The position numbers and the translations under genes were made by a program. Positions 1 to 11,552 of a DNA stretch of 64,000 nt are shown piece after piece (within the stretch, counting starts at the first letter, position 1; each line of letters starts with the position of its first letter). Source of the stretch: Myxococcales bacterium (GTDB lineage Bacteria; Myxococcota_A; Polyangia; Haliangiales; Haliangiaceae); the NCBI GenBank assembly GCA_016706545.1, contig JADJJK010000002.1, positions 224,501-288,500 on the forward strand. The letters run 5' to 3'. The notes beneath the pieces were generated by a model. The model had not been told where the DNA came from. It made no database searches and worked only from the letters and a program-made list of their open reading frames with translations.

Positions 1-233
1 CGCACCGCCACGCCCAGCAGCGCCACCGCCAGCAGCGACACCGGCAGCACCACCAGGGTCGAGGCGTGGCGCTGATATGGGTGTCTGCTGAGGCCCCACC
101 AGGTCAGCGCGCCAAACGCCAGCGTGATGAAGAACACGGCGTTGGCCAACCGGCGTGCGCGCCGCGGAGCGCCGAACGTGGCGAGCGCGGTGCCTTCGAG
201 GCCAAGTCCCGGGGGAACGTCGACTGCAGACAT
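1..233 (-). CDS. Partial membrane protein, N-terminal part only
   Basis: An ATG on the minus strand (first base 233) opens a frame that stays open to the window edge, giving about 77 residues. The start reads MSAVDVPPGLGLEG. A basic stretch (PRRARR) follows, then a hydrophobic helix (NAVFFITLAFGALTWWG) and a second one beginning STLVVLPVSLLAVALL, so it is an integral membrane protein of at least two helices. I see no clear ribosome-binding site. The gene is divergent from the SEDS operon and could share its promoter region. No family can be named from this fragment. Confidence 0.5.
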   Translation of the reverse strand, partial: MSAVDVPPGLGLEGTALATFGAPRRARRLANAVFFITLAFGALTWWGLSRHPYQRHASTLVVLPVSLLAVALLGVAV

Positions 234-577
234 GAGGGAGTGAATGCGCTGGCGAGCAGGTCGTCGGAGCCTGCGATGACCTCGCAGGTCGCCGTGACAG
301 AGTACACAAATCCGCCCCGCGTGCCCCGCGAGCGACGCCAGGCCGCGCGCGCGCCGCAAAGAAAATCCGGGCGCAGGCGATCTTTCGTCAACCGCGCGTG
401 CAGGTCGCGGATCCGTGAGGGCGTGGACATCCCCTCGGCTGTGATGGGGCGCGGGGCCAAGCGGCGGCGACCGCTGGCGCCGCCGCCGCGAACCGTGACG
501 TGGATCGCACCTCGAGCGGGCGGCCCCCGGCTGCCGCGCGCCCCGCACGTGGTCCCCCACGCGCGCGGAGACCTGCC
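234..577. other. Divergent intergenic region with inverted repeats
   Basis: These 344 bases separate the partial membrane gene from the P-loop gene, so promoters for both directions should lie here. Two overlapping perfect inverted repeats are visible: CCTGCG/CGCAGG (270-288) and GACCT-CGC-AGGTC (278-290). The second is a compact 13-bp palindrome that could be an operator. Open frames crossing the region have no coding character. No sigma-70 hexamers stand out. Confidence 0.35.
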
Positions 578-2373
<1,796 letters not shown>

Positions 2374-2377
<4 letters not shown>

Positions 2378-3678
2378 AGGCGACCGGCGAGCGACTCGAC
2401 GCGGAGCCCCGCTCACGGACGGCGCCGGCCGCGAGCCCCGCGCCTTCCGTGCGCGTCGGCCATTGCTGGCTGCAGAAGCACGCGACGCCAGCGGCTGCCG
2501 ACGGCGAGTTTCACTGGTACCCCCCGGCAACGAGCGGCGAAGACACCGCGCTGCGTGGCTGGATCGTGGAGCAGCTACAGGGCCTGGCCGCGCCCGCGGT
2601 GTGGTGGGAGCTGTCGCCCGGCCGCCTGCTGTGGGCATCGCTGTTTGCAGCGATCGGCGACGACGGCCGGCCGTATCGCGGCGTGGCGCTGAGCGTGGTG
2701 GAGGGGGCGGTGGCCGCGCCCGAGCTGCTGGCCGCGCTGGCGCCGGTGGCGGCGGGGCCGTACGCGGGGCAACCGGTGCGTGAGCACGCGCCAGATGGCG
2801 GCGCTGCGCTGGGCCACGCATCAGATGGCGGCGCTGCGCCAGAGGAGCTGGAGGCGCCGAGCTCCGACACCGAGGCGCGCGCGCTCGCCAGAGGAATCCT
2901 GCGCGGGGGCGCGCACGCGCTCGACGCGCCGATGGAGCCGACGCTGCCGCGGCGACTGGCCGCGCTGTGGCGCTGGCTACCGGCGGGGACCCGCGGCGCG
3001 CGACGCGGGGTGTGGCAAGAGACCGGCGTCGAGAACCGAGCAGAGCCGGACGCGGTGGCGACGCTGCTGGCCACCGCGTGGCGTGCGCCGAAGGACGCGA
3101 GCGGACGACGAGCGCGGCACGCCTGGCACCTGACCTGCGAGCTGGCGCAGACCGACGGCTGCACGCTCGACGAGATCGTGAGCCGCAGCGACGAGGCCGC
3201 GACGCGCGAGGATCTGCGAGTCTTGCTGACGGAGTCCCAGCGACGCGCGTGGGAGGCCCATGGCGGCGCGCGACCGCCGAGCTGGCGCTCGCTCCTGCAT
3301 GGCTTTGGCCGCGGCTGGATGGATGAAGGCCCCGGCGCGCCGGGCGCCGAGGCGCCGAGGCCGGCGCTCGTCGAGACGCTGGCCCACGAGCTGGCGCTGC
3401 GCGCGCTCTCGACCCTGCGCGCTGGCGGCAGCGCCGCCGCGGTGATGGCAGAGGCGCGCTGGCACGCGCTGCTGCCAGCCGACCGCCGCGGCGCGCTGTG
3501 GCGCGCGCTCGCGCTGTGCGCACCTTCGCTGGCCGCGGAGCCGCTCGGCCGAGCGCCTGCGCTGCCTTTTCCCGGCGCGGCCTCGATGGGTCCGGCGGCG
3601 AACGCAGCCCCTGACGCCTCACCTTACCTGGTCGCTAAGCGCCACGACGCGCTGGAGAACCCGCCCCATGTCGCGTGA
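2374..3678 (+). CDS. Unrecognised 434-aa protein, second gene of the SEDS operon
   Basis: The start is set by the ATGA overlap with the preceding gene at 2374-2377. The protein has no signal peptide and no membrane helix, so it is probably cytoplasmic. The N-terminal region (about residues 25-115) has mixed alpha/beta character with conserved-looking aromatic strings such as VGHCWLQKH and WWELSPGRLLWASLF. The rest is Ala/Arg-rich and helical, with several tryptophans. Constant linkage to the P-loop gene suggests it regulates or partners that NTPase, for example as a GTPase-associated (GAP1-like) protein; this is a guess from context and overall shape. The stop overlaps the next gene by 11 bases. 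Confidence 0.55.
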
Positions 3679-4916
3679 ACGCATCTCTGCTCAGGTCACC
3701 GATTCGCGCGCGTCAGCGCGACGAGCTGGACGCCCTGCCGGGGCGATCTTGGCCGCCGAACCAGGGGCCGCTGGGACCCGCAGCGCCACCGCGGCGGGGA
3801 TCGGCCCGCCAGGCTCGTCGTCGGGGGCCGCTGGGTTGCGTGCCGCGTCGTCTCCTCCGGGCGCGCTGCGCGCCAAGCCGGCTCCCGCGAGCGGCGGCGG
3901 CCCGCCGACCGACCCGACCGGGCCGACCGGGCCGACCGGGCCGACCGACCCGCTCGAGTTCGGTCACGCCGCGGCGACGCCGGTCGACGCCGATCGGGAC
4001 GCCCTGGCCATGGACCAGGTCAGCGATCATCTTGGGCAGCTCTTGCTTCACGCCGATGCGCTGCTGGCGGAGTGGTCGAGCTTTGGCGCCCGCGTGCAAG
4101 CGCAGGTGGCGCACGCAGCCGGGAGCCTGGGGCACACCGTGGCGCAGGCGGTCGCCACCTCGGTGGACGAGGCTGCGCAGCGCGCCGCGGTGGGCGCTGG
4201 CGACGCGGTCGAGTCCGCTGTCCGACGGTGTCTGGAAGAGCGCCTGGCAGGTCAGCTCCGCGCGCTCGGCGCCGAGCTGGCGAACCTGGAGGCTCGCGCT
4301 CGCGCCGCCGCGCACCACGCAGCCACCGCCAGACGTCGCGAGCGCGGATGGCTCCTCGGCGTCGTGCTGGCGCTGGCGCTCGCCAACGTGGGCCTGGTGC
4401 TGGCGCTCACCGTGTGGCGACCGACGGTGCCGGTGGGGATGCCCGCAGCGACTCCGGGCGACTCCGGCAGCGACACCCGAAGCGAAAACCGAAGCCACAA
4501 CCGAAGCGACGCCAGAAGCCAAACCCGAAGCGACAACCGAAGCGACGCCAGAAGCCAAAACCGAAGCGACCGAAGCGACGCCTGGCGCCGAGCAGCCGAG
4601 CGCTGCCAGCGCCAGCGGCGCGCCGGCAGCTCAGGCCGCGCCGGTAGGCGCTGTGCCGGCGGCCCCCGGCGCTGCCCGTGAGCTCGCGCCGACGCCTGCG
4701 ACAGGCGTGCCGCCCAAGGCCGCGACCGCGACGAGGAGCCGCCGCGGCGCCCCGAAGAGCCCGACACCGCCGGCCCCCGGCGCTGGCGGCGCGCCGACCA
4801 CCAACGCGACGCCGGCCGCCGAGATGGGGCCCGCGAGCGAGCCCGCGGGAGACGCCAGCGCGGCGCCCGCTTCTTCGACGACGCCAGCGCGCGGGCGAGC
4901 CCGCAAGGCGCTCTGA
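3668..4916 (+). CDS. Single-pass membrane protein with helical domain and repeat tail; apparent +1 frameshift near 4457
   Basis: The protein starts at 3668 (MSRERISAQ) with a disordered region containing a DPTGPTGPTGPTDP repeat. A long Ala-rich amphipathic helical segment follows, then a transmembrane helix (WLLGVVLALALANVGLVLAL). After the helix, the first frame degenerates into Arg/Ser repeats and stops at 4681. The +1 frame instead encodes a regular TPEAKTEAT-type repeat and an Ala/Pro/Thr tail ending exactly before the next gene. Removing one G from GGG at 4456-4458 joins the two parts into 415 residues. I therefore annotate one gene with a frameshift, either a sequencing indel or a true mutation. 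Likely topology is a cytoplasmic coiled-coil region with an extracytoplasmic tail, suiting a link between the NTPase and the SEDS-PBP protein. Confidence 0.55.
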
Positions 4917-4927
4917 CGGGAGCCATC

Positions 4928-7900
4928 ATGACCACAAGCCTCCTCTGGCTCCTGGGGTTTGGCGCGCTGGTGGCGATGGCGGTCAGCGCGACCGCGCGAG
5001 CCCGCGTCCGCGGCCACCACCTGGAGCGCCGCGCGCCGATCGTGGCGGCGCTGCTCGTGAGCGGCGCGGTGGCGGCGCTGGGCGTGTGGGCCTTCGGCGG
5101 CGCTGCCGCGGTGGACGGCGAGCAGCGCCGCCTGCGCGAAGGGATGGAGGTCCTGCTCTCGATCGAGCAGACGAGCTACCCGCTCGACCGCGAGGACGAC
5201 GAGCTCGTGGTCGGCTTCGCAGCTCCGCTGCCGGCGGCCGCGGCAGCGGAGCCAGCGGCAGCGGCGCCGGCCCACGCCAGCGACGGCGGTGGGGCACGAG
5301 GCGACGACCCCGCGTCGCCAGCGGCGCAGCCCGCCCGCGCTGGCGGCCGCCGCGCGCGGGCCGTCTCGTTGCCGGGCACCGGCCCTGGCGAGCTCTTGCG
5401 GCTGCGCCGTCTGCCCGACGCGACCTGGCGCGTCGTGGTGCCACCGGGCGCCGCGCTGCTGCAGCTCGAACCGGCGACGGCGCTGACCACGCCGCCCGCC
5501 CTGGCAGGCGCGATGTCGCCTGGCGGCGCGGCGCTGCGCCAGCTCCTGAGCGCGCGCTGCGCCGAGGCGGCGAGTCGGTCACCAAGTCCACGCGCGGCCC
5601 GCGCCGCGGAGCCCGTCCCGCCCGCGGCGGCGACGCGCGAAGCCGACCTGCCGAGCTCCGGGCGCCTGGCCGCGATCTGGTGTTCGCCGGGGCAAGAGCG
5701 CGCGGTCTTGCTCGGGCTGTCCGGGCAACCGGACGCAGGCGCGTCAGCGCTCGCGCTCACCACCCTGCGCGGCCCGCGCTGGCAGCCGCCGCGCCTCACC
5801 ACCACCGCGGGCTCGCTGCTGCACCTCGACGGCGGCGAGCACCCGCTGCCGGGGGTGCGGACCTGGAACGTGGCCGGCGACGCGCGCGATGGCTGGCTCT
5901 TGGCGGTACCAGACGATCCGCGCGACTGCGCGCGCTGGGCCGGCCCTGCTGGCGGCGCCGGCGGCGCCGATGCGCGCGCCGGTGGCGACCTGCGCGCCTC
6001 GGACGATGGCGCGGGTGGCTGTCATCTGCGCCGCGCCGGCGCCGTGGTGCGCGCCACCCCGCTCGTTCCTGATGCCGCCGGGGTGGTGACACGCGGCGCC
6101 GTGGCCACCGCGCTGGTATGTGGCTCGTCGCTGCTGCTGCTGAGCGCGCTGCCGCTCTTGCGCGGCAGCCGCCGCCGGACGCCGCTCCTGGCGGCGGCGC
6201 TGCGCCACGGCGCGCTGGCCGTCGGCGTCGCCGCCCTGCTGTGCTGGCGCTTGATGTGGGCCCATCGGATCGACCTGCTGCGCGAGGAGCACGCGGTGGA
6301 CTGGCGCGTGACCGCCAACCTCGCGGCCGCCGTCGCGGTGGGCGCCGCGCTCGCCGGGCTCGCGGTGGCGTTCGTCATGGGACCGGCGACTGACCGCGCC
6401 CGCCTGGCCCGCGCCCACCTGTTGCGCGGCCTGGCGGTGCTGACAACCTGGGCGCTGTGGCTCGGCGCGGGCACGTGGCTCACCGAGCTAGCCTCGCCAG
6501 CCGCCGGCGCGCTGGCGGCCGCGCGCGCGCGGCCCGCGCTGACCGTGGCCATGCTGCTCGTGTCGGCGAGCCTGGCGCTCGCGCCCCTGCTGTGGGCGCG
6601 CGCGAGCCGCGCGCTGCGCAACCTGGCGACCGCCGGCGCCGACGCGCGGCGAGCCCAGCGCTGGCACCTGGGGCGCGCGCTGACCAGCCCGCTGCTGCCG
6701 CTCGCCGCGCCGCTCGTGCTGGGCGCCGCGGCGCTCGCCGGCAAGCTGCTGACGCCGCGCCTGGTCTTGCTCAAGCTGAGCCTGGCCTATGCCATCGCGC
6801 TCGCGGGGCACGCCGCGCTGCGCTCCGCGCTGTGCGGCCGCACCGCGCCGTGGCTGCGGCTCTCCCTGGTGGCCGCCACCTTCGGCGCGGCGCTGGCCAT
6901 GCTGATGTTCGATGGCGGCGTGGGCCTGGCCATCACCGGCGTGGGCCTGGCCATCGCGCTGGTGGTGGCGGGGCACGACGCGGTCTATCGCGACACCGCG
7001 GCGCCCAAGCTCGGCGTCCTCGAGCGCGAGCACGCGCGCGTGCTGCAAAGCTATGGCGTCGCCATCGCGGCGGTCGCCGCGGGCGCTGGTCACCTGGGGC
7101 CTGGCCGCCAGCGATCGCTGGCTGGTCGAGCACACGTCGGACCTGGTCCTGCACCTGCCGCTGGCGATGGCCGGCGCGTTCACGCTCGGCGCGGCGCTGG
7201 CCCGCCGCCACCGCCAGCCCGCCGCGGTGTGGCTCGCCGCCGCGCTGACCGCGCTCGCGCTGTGGGGCTGGCGGCAACCAGCCATGGAGCACGTGATGGC
7301 CGGCGAGGGCGTGTCGGCGCACCGCGTGTCCTCCGTGATCGATCCGGGCTACGCGCTGCTGCGCGATGACCGGCGCTTTCTCGCGCAGACCTCGGCGTGG
7401 CAAGCCGCGACGCTGCCCGCCGCGGCGCCCGACGCAGGTGCCCCGGGGACGTTCGAGGACGAGGACGACGACGTATCAGGCGCGGCCCGGCCGCTCGCCC
7501 CGTCTGCGCAGCAGCGATGGCGAGGGCAAGGGCTGGTCGGCGCGCGCATCCCTGATCCCGGCGTCAGTCGCTCCATCGACAACGACTACCTGCCGGTGCT
7601 GGTGGCGCGCGAGCTCGGCGTGGCCGGCCTCATCCAGACCATGACGCTCCTCCTGGCGCTGCTGGTCGCGGCGGCGGCGCTGGCCAGCGCGCGCTTGCCG
7701 CACGCCAGCTCCGCCGCGCGTGGGCGCTCCTTGGTCATCATCATCGCTGGGGTCTTGTGCGTGTACCAGCCGCTCGCTGCGCTGGGGATCCTGCCGCTCA
7801 CCGGCATCAGCTGGCCCGGCCTTGGCATCGACAGCCCCGTCGATCTATGGCTGACGTGCCTGGGGCTGGCGTGGCTGATGCTCGCGGACGCGACCTGGGC

Positions 7901-10900
7901 TACCCAGCCGGCCAGGGCGCCCAGCAGAGAGCACCTCGGCGACCCGGCCGGCGACCACGCGAGCCACCTGACCAGCGATCGGGCAAGCGATCGGGCAAGC
8001 GATCGGGCAAGCTCCCGCGCCGAACGCACCCCCACGCTAGCGCCCGCGTGGCCGAGCGCGGATGAGCGCGTGCGCGCTGCCCCTGCCCTGCGACGCGCCC
8101 GCGTCGTGGCTGGCCTCGCGCTGGCGGCGTGTACCGTCGCCGGCGTGGCCATGGTGGCGCGCGCCGGCGATAGCGCGCTGGGGCGCGCGGCCGCGCACCG
8201 CCAGCGGCCAGGTTCAGGAGAGCCGCGCGTCGACCGCGCCCTCGCGTATGCCCGCAGCCTGCGGTGCGGGGCGATCGGCGCCGACGGCCTCCCGGAGATC
8301 ACCGGCGCGCCCAGCGACGACGCCACGGCGCGCTTTCACGCGGAGCTGGTGGCGCTGTGGCAAGCGCAGCGGCGCACGCTGGCCGGGCATTGGGCCAGCA
8401 CGCTCTCCGCGGCGCGAGCGCGCCCCCCGGAGGATGACCGCGCGCCCGCCGCGCCCGCCGTGCGCCCCGACTGCCTCGGCAAGCTGGCGCGCTGGCGGTT
8501 CGAGCTTTTGACCGACGACACCTGCCGCGCCACGCTCGACGCTGGATGGCCCCAGCTCCGCCTCGAGCGCGCTTCGCCCGCGCCCGGCGCACCTGACGCG
8601 GCGGCGCTGACCTGCCATGTCGACTTGCCCGGAGATGCAGCGGCCAAGCTGATCCAGCGCGCCCCCGCCGTGGCCAGCCGCCGCATCCGGGTGGTCAGCC
8701 GCGCCATGGGGGACGCGGCCAGCGATGTCGGCGAGGTGCAGATCGGCGCCGCGATCATTCGCTTGCGCCCGGGCGCACCGCCGCTCGATCTCTCGACGCG
8801 CGGCACGTCGGCGCGCGAGCAAGGCGCGCTGGCGCCAGGCCTGCATCACACCGAGCGCCTGCGGCTCGGCGCCAGCACCACGATCGCCTTGCGAGGCGAC
8901 CGCGTGATCTTGCTGGGCGCGGCGCAGACCTGGACCGCCGGCGCCTCGACTCGCCTCGGCCAAGGATCTTCCTGGCAGCCGGGAACGCCTCGCGCGGCTG
9001 CATCCGCTGCATCGGCTGCGGCGGCGCGCGCCCCGACCGCTGGCGCCCCCGCCGAGGTCGAGCTGACCCGGGTCACCCTGCTGGCAGGAGATGGCCCAGC
9101 GCCGCGCGTCGCGCTGGTTCGTCCGCGACGAGCCTGGGACGATCTCGCGAGCGCCGCCACGCCAGCCCGCGCGCCGGCCACCGGCGCCGCCACCGGCGCC
9201 GCAAACGACGCAACCACCGGCGCAGCCGCCCGGCCGCCAGGCAAGCTCGCGCCGGCGCTGCCCCCTCAGGTTCGTCCACCAGCCAACGCCACCGTCGATC
9301 CACTGCTCGCCGATGACGTCTTCGCGGCCGATGGCAGCCGCCGACGCAGCTACCCCTACGGGCCCACCCTGCCCCATCTGGGCTGGGTCAACCCCTTCGC
9401 CGTCGAGCGCTCGCTGGGGCTAGACGGATGGATCCACGCCGCGCTCGCCGCGGGCACCGACGGCGCGGCGCCGTCCTGCGGCACCCTCGAGCCTCCGCCT
9501 TCGCCCCGCGCGCAGGTGTGCAGCACCAGCCCGCTCGACGGCGTGCTCGAGTGCCGCGTGTCCCTGCAGCCCGAGCTGTCCCAGACGCTGAGCCAGCACC
9601 TCACCCAGCTCTTGCGCGAGCCCCGTGGCCCCAAGGGCCGCGCGGTCACGCCGCTGCGCGCGCAGCTCACGCTGATGCGCGGCGACACCGGCGAGCTGCT
9701 GGCGCAGAGCGAGGCTACCTGGGGCCGCGCCCCTTCCGCCTATGCGCCGCGCACGGTGGCCGATGAGCTGCGCCTGATGCGCCTGCGTGAAGACCGGGAT
9801 CCAGCGACCGGCGAGCCCGGGCAACCAGGAGAGAGCGATCCGGAGCGCGCGGACTGGAACCTGCCCATCGCCGTTGGCTCTGTGCTCAAGCCCGTGCTCG
9901 CGCGCGCCGCCGAGCTTGCCTTTCCTGACCTCGCCCCGACCCTGGTCCTTGGCTTTGGCGGCGTGCAGGCTCAATGCAAGGGGCGCCGCGGCGCTGGCTT
10001 CGCCGCGCTCGCCGGTCACTGCCCGCCCACCTCGCTCACCAGCGAGCCTGCCGCGGCGGACCTGCACGACTTCCTGGCCCGCTCGCCCAACTGGTACCAG
10101 GCGGCGCTCGGCCTCCTGGGCCTCGGCCTGCCCAACGCGCGCCTGGCCACCGGAGACGTGCCGCGCTCGTTCCTCGAGCTGGTGACGTCGGACCTCTCGA
10201 CCTGGCCCACCGAGGCGCCGCTCACCATCCGCGACGAGGTGGGGCCGATCCTCGGCAAGCGCGGCCTGGTGCTGGCCGGCCTGCGCCGCGCCCCGTTGTG
10301 GCAGGCGGTGGAGCGGGTGCTCGGCCGCCCGCTTTGCGTGCTGGGCAACCGCGCGAGCTGCGTGGCGGCCGCGACCCGACGCGATGTCTGCGCCCTGCGC
10401 GCATTGCCGATCTCCGCGCCCAGCGCAGACCTCCGGCACCTGGTGGCCTTGGGCCCCGACCGCTTCGATTTCTACGGCGACAACCGCCCGCGCCAGACCC
10501 AGGTGCCCACGCGCGAGTACCTGCAGTGGCTGCGCGGATCCGGCGTGCATCCCGCCGGCTCGCTGGCCCAGCTCACCGACGCCTTCGCCCGCGTCGTGTA
10601 CGAGCCGGATCCCTCCGCGCAGGATCCGGCCGCGCAGGCTCCCGCCGCGCCCGGCGACGCCTCGCCTTTGCCTTCGCCTTCGCCTGGCGCCCCGCGCCTG
10701 GCCGCGTCGTACTTCCCCTCCCCTGTGGTGGGCGCTCTCCCAGCGTGGCGCTGCGTGGAGACGCCCACCGGCCGCACCTCCAGCGTGCGCGGCGCCGATG
10801 GCGGCCTGTGCGCCGTGCTCGGTGAAGGCGGCACCGCGCATCGCACGCTGGCGCCGCTCTTCGCCGACGCGCGGCTGATCCTCTATGGCGGCAAGACCGG

Positions 10901-11198
10901 CACCATCGACTCGCTGGCCACCGTGGCCCGCAAGCGCGCCGCTTGCGATGCCTGGAACCGACGCCACACCCTGCCCGACCGCCCCGCCACGCTGGCAGCG
11001 CAACCCGGGTGGCTCGCGTGCGGCAAGGCACCCCCTGACGACAGCCTGCTGGTCCTGGCCTTCGCGGTGGTCACGCCCACCGAGACCATCCCGCTGACGC
11101 TCGGCGTCGCGCTGCAGCGCGGAGGCAAAGGCAGCGCCGCGCGGCTCGCGCCTGAGCTGGTCGCGGCCATCGCCGACTACTTCGATCCAGCGAGGTGA
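4928..11198 (+). CDS. SEDS (RodA/FtsW-type) glycosyltransferase fused to class B PBP transpeptidase; apparent +1 frameshift near 7082
   Basis: Two open frames (4928-7369 and 6912-11198) join into one 2089-residue protein if one G of GGG at 7081-7083 is removed. Two N-terminal helices and a roughly 320-residue soluble segment come first. A polytopic SEDS domain (about residues 380-1010) follows, with PRLVLLKLSLAYAI and DGGVGLAITGVGLA corresponding to the RodA/FtsW PSELxKL and DxGTAxxL regions. Its large-loop motif is IDNDYLPVLVARELG, where Asp 886 matches the conserved SEDS Asp. A single helix near residue 1055 resembles a bPBP membrane anchor, followed by a pedestal region. The transpeptidase domain carries all three serine-enzyme motifs: SVLK (9879-9890), SPN (10083-10091) and KTGT (10893-10904). 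The family role is to polymerise and crosslink peptidoglycan. The site at 4928 is preceded by GGGAG. Confidence 0.8.
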
Positions 11199-11552
11199 TG
11201 GCGGCCATCGCTTCCCTTGAGAGCGGCTCTCTCAGGGTCTCCCCGAGCTCACCGCTCCTTCGCAAAATCTGCAGTGTTTCAGCAGATTTTGCGGTGTTTC
11301 AATCCGTATCATCATCCGGCCGCGACCGGGCATCGTGCGCTTCCTCGACGAGAGGACGGCGCGCAGCGGGCGGCGCAGGCGGCGCGTGAGCCCCGGCCAG
11401 CACCAGTCCGTTCCAGGAGCGTGATGCGCCAGGCTGGCCCTGTGATTGCATTCTCTCGGCGTCATGAGCCTCGACGCCGCCAGCGCTCCACGACATCACG
11501 CATGCGATGGCCTGCAGAGGCGGTCGAGGCGTGAGCTGCCAAGGAGCTTCTC
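11199..11552. other. Intergenic region with hairpins before the polysulfide reductase operon
   Basis: A short stem, TGAGAG/CTCTCA (11218-11234), lies just after the SEDS-PBP stop and may terminate that operon, although no T-tract follows. A strong 12-bp inverted repeat is listed separately. A long-range imperfect stem, GCCTCGACGCCGCC (11468-11481) with GGCGGTCGAGGC (11519-11530), lies just before the ribosome-binding site of the next gene and could form in its leader. No convincing promoter hexamers or FNR-type half-sites were found. Confidence 0.4.
11261..11293. promoter_or_regulatory. Perfect 12-bp inverted repeat, terminator or operator
   Basis: CGCAAAATCTGC (11261-11272) is followed after nine bases by GCAGATTTTGCG (11282-11293), a perfect 12-bp inverted repeat. 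The nine-base loop contains GTGTTTCA, which recurs immediately after the right arm. The site is AT-rich in a very GC-rich neighbourhood. There is no T-run after the stem, so a protein-binding site for the downstream operon is as likely as a terminator for the upstream one. Confidence 0.55.

Noticed and set aside
11288..11310. GTTTCAATCC-like string resembling a CRISPR repeat end
   Set aside because: Only one copy is present with no regularly spaced repeats; it belongs to the flank of a 12-bp inverted repeat.
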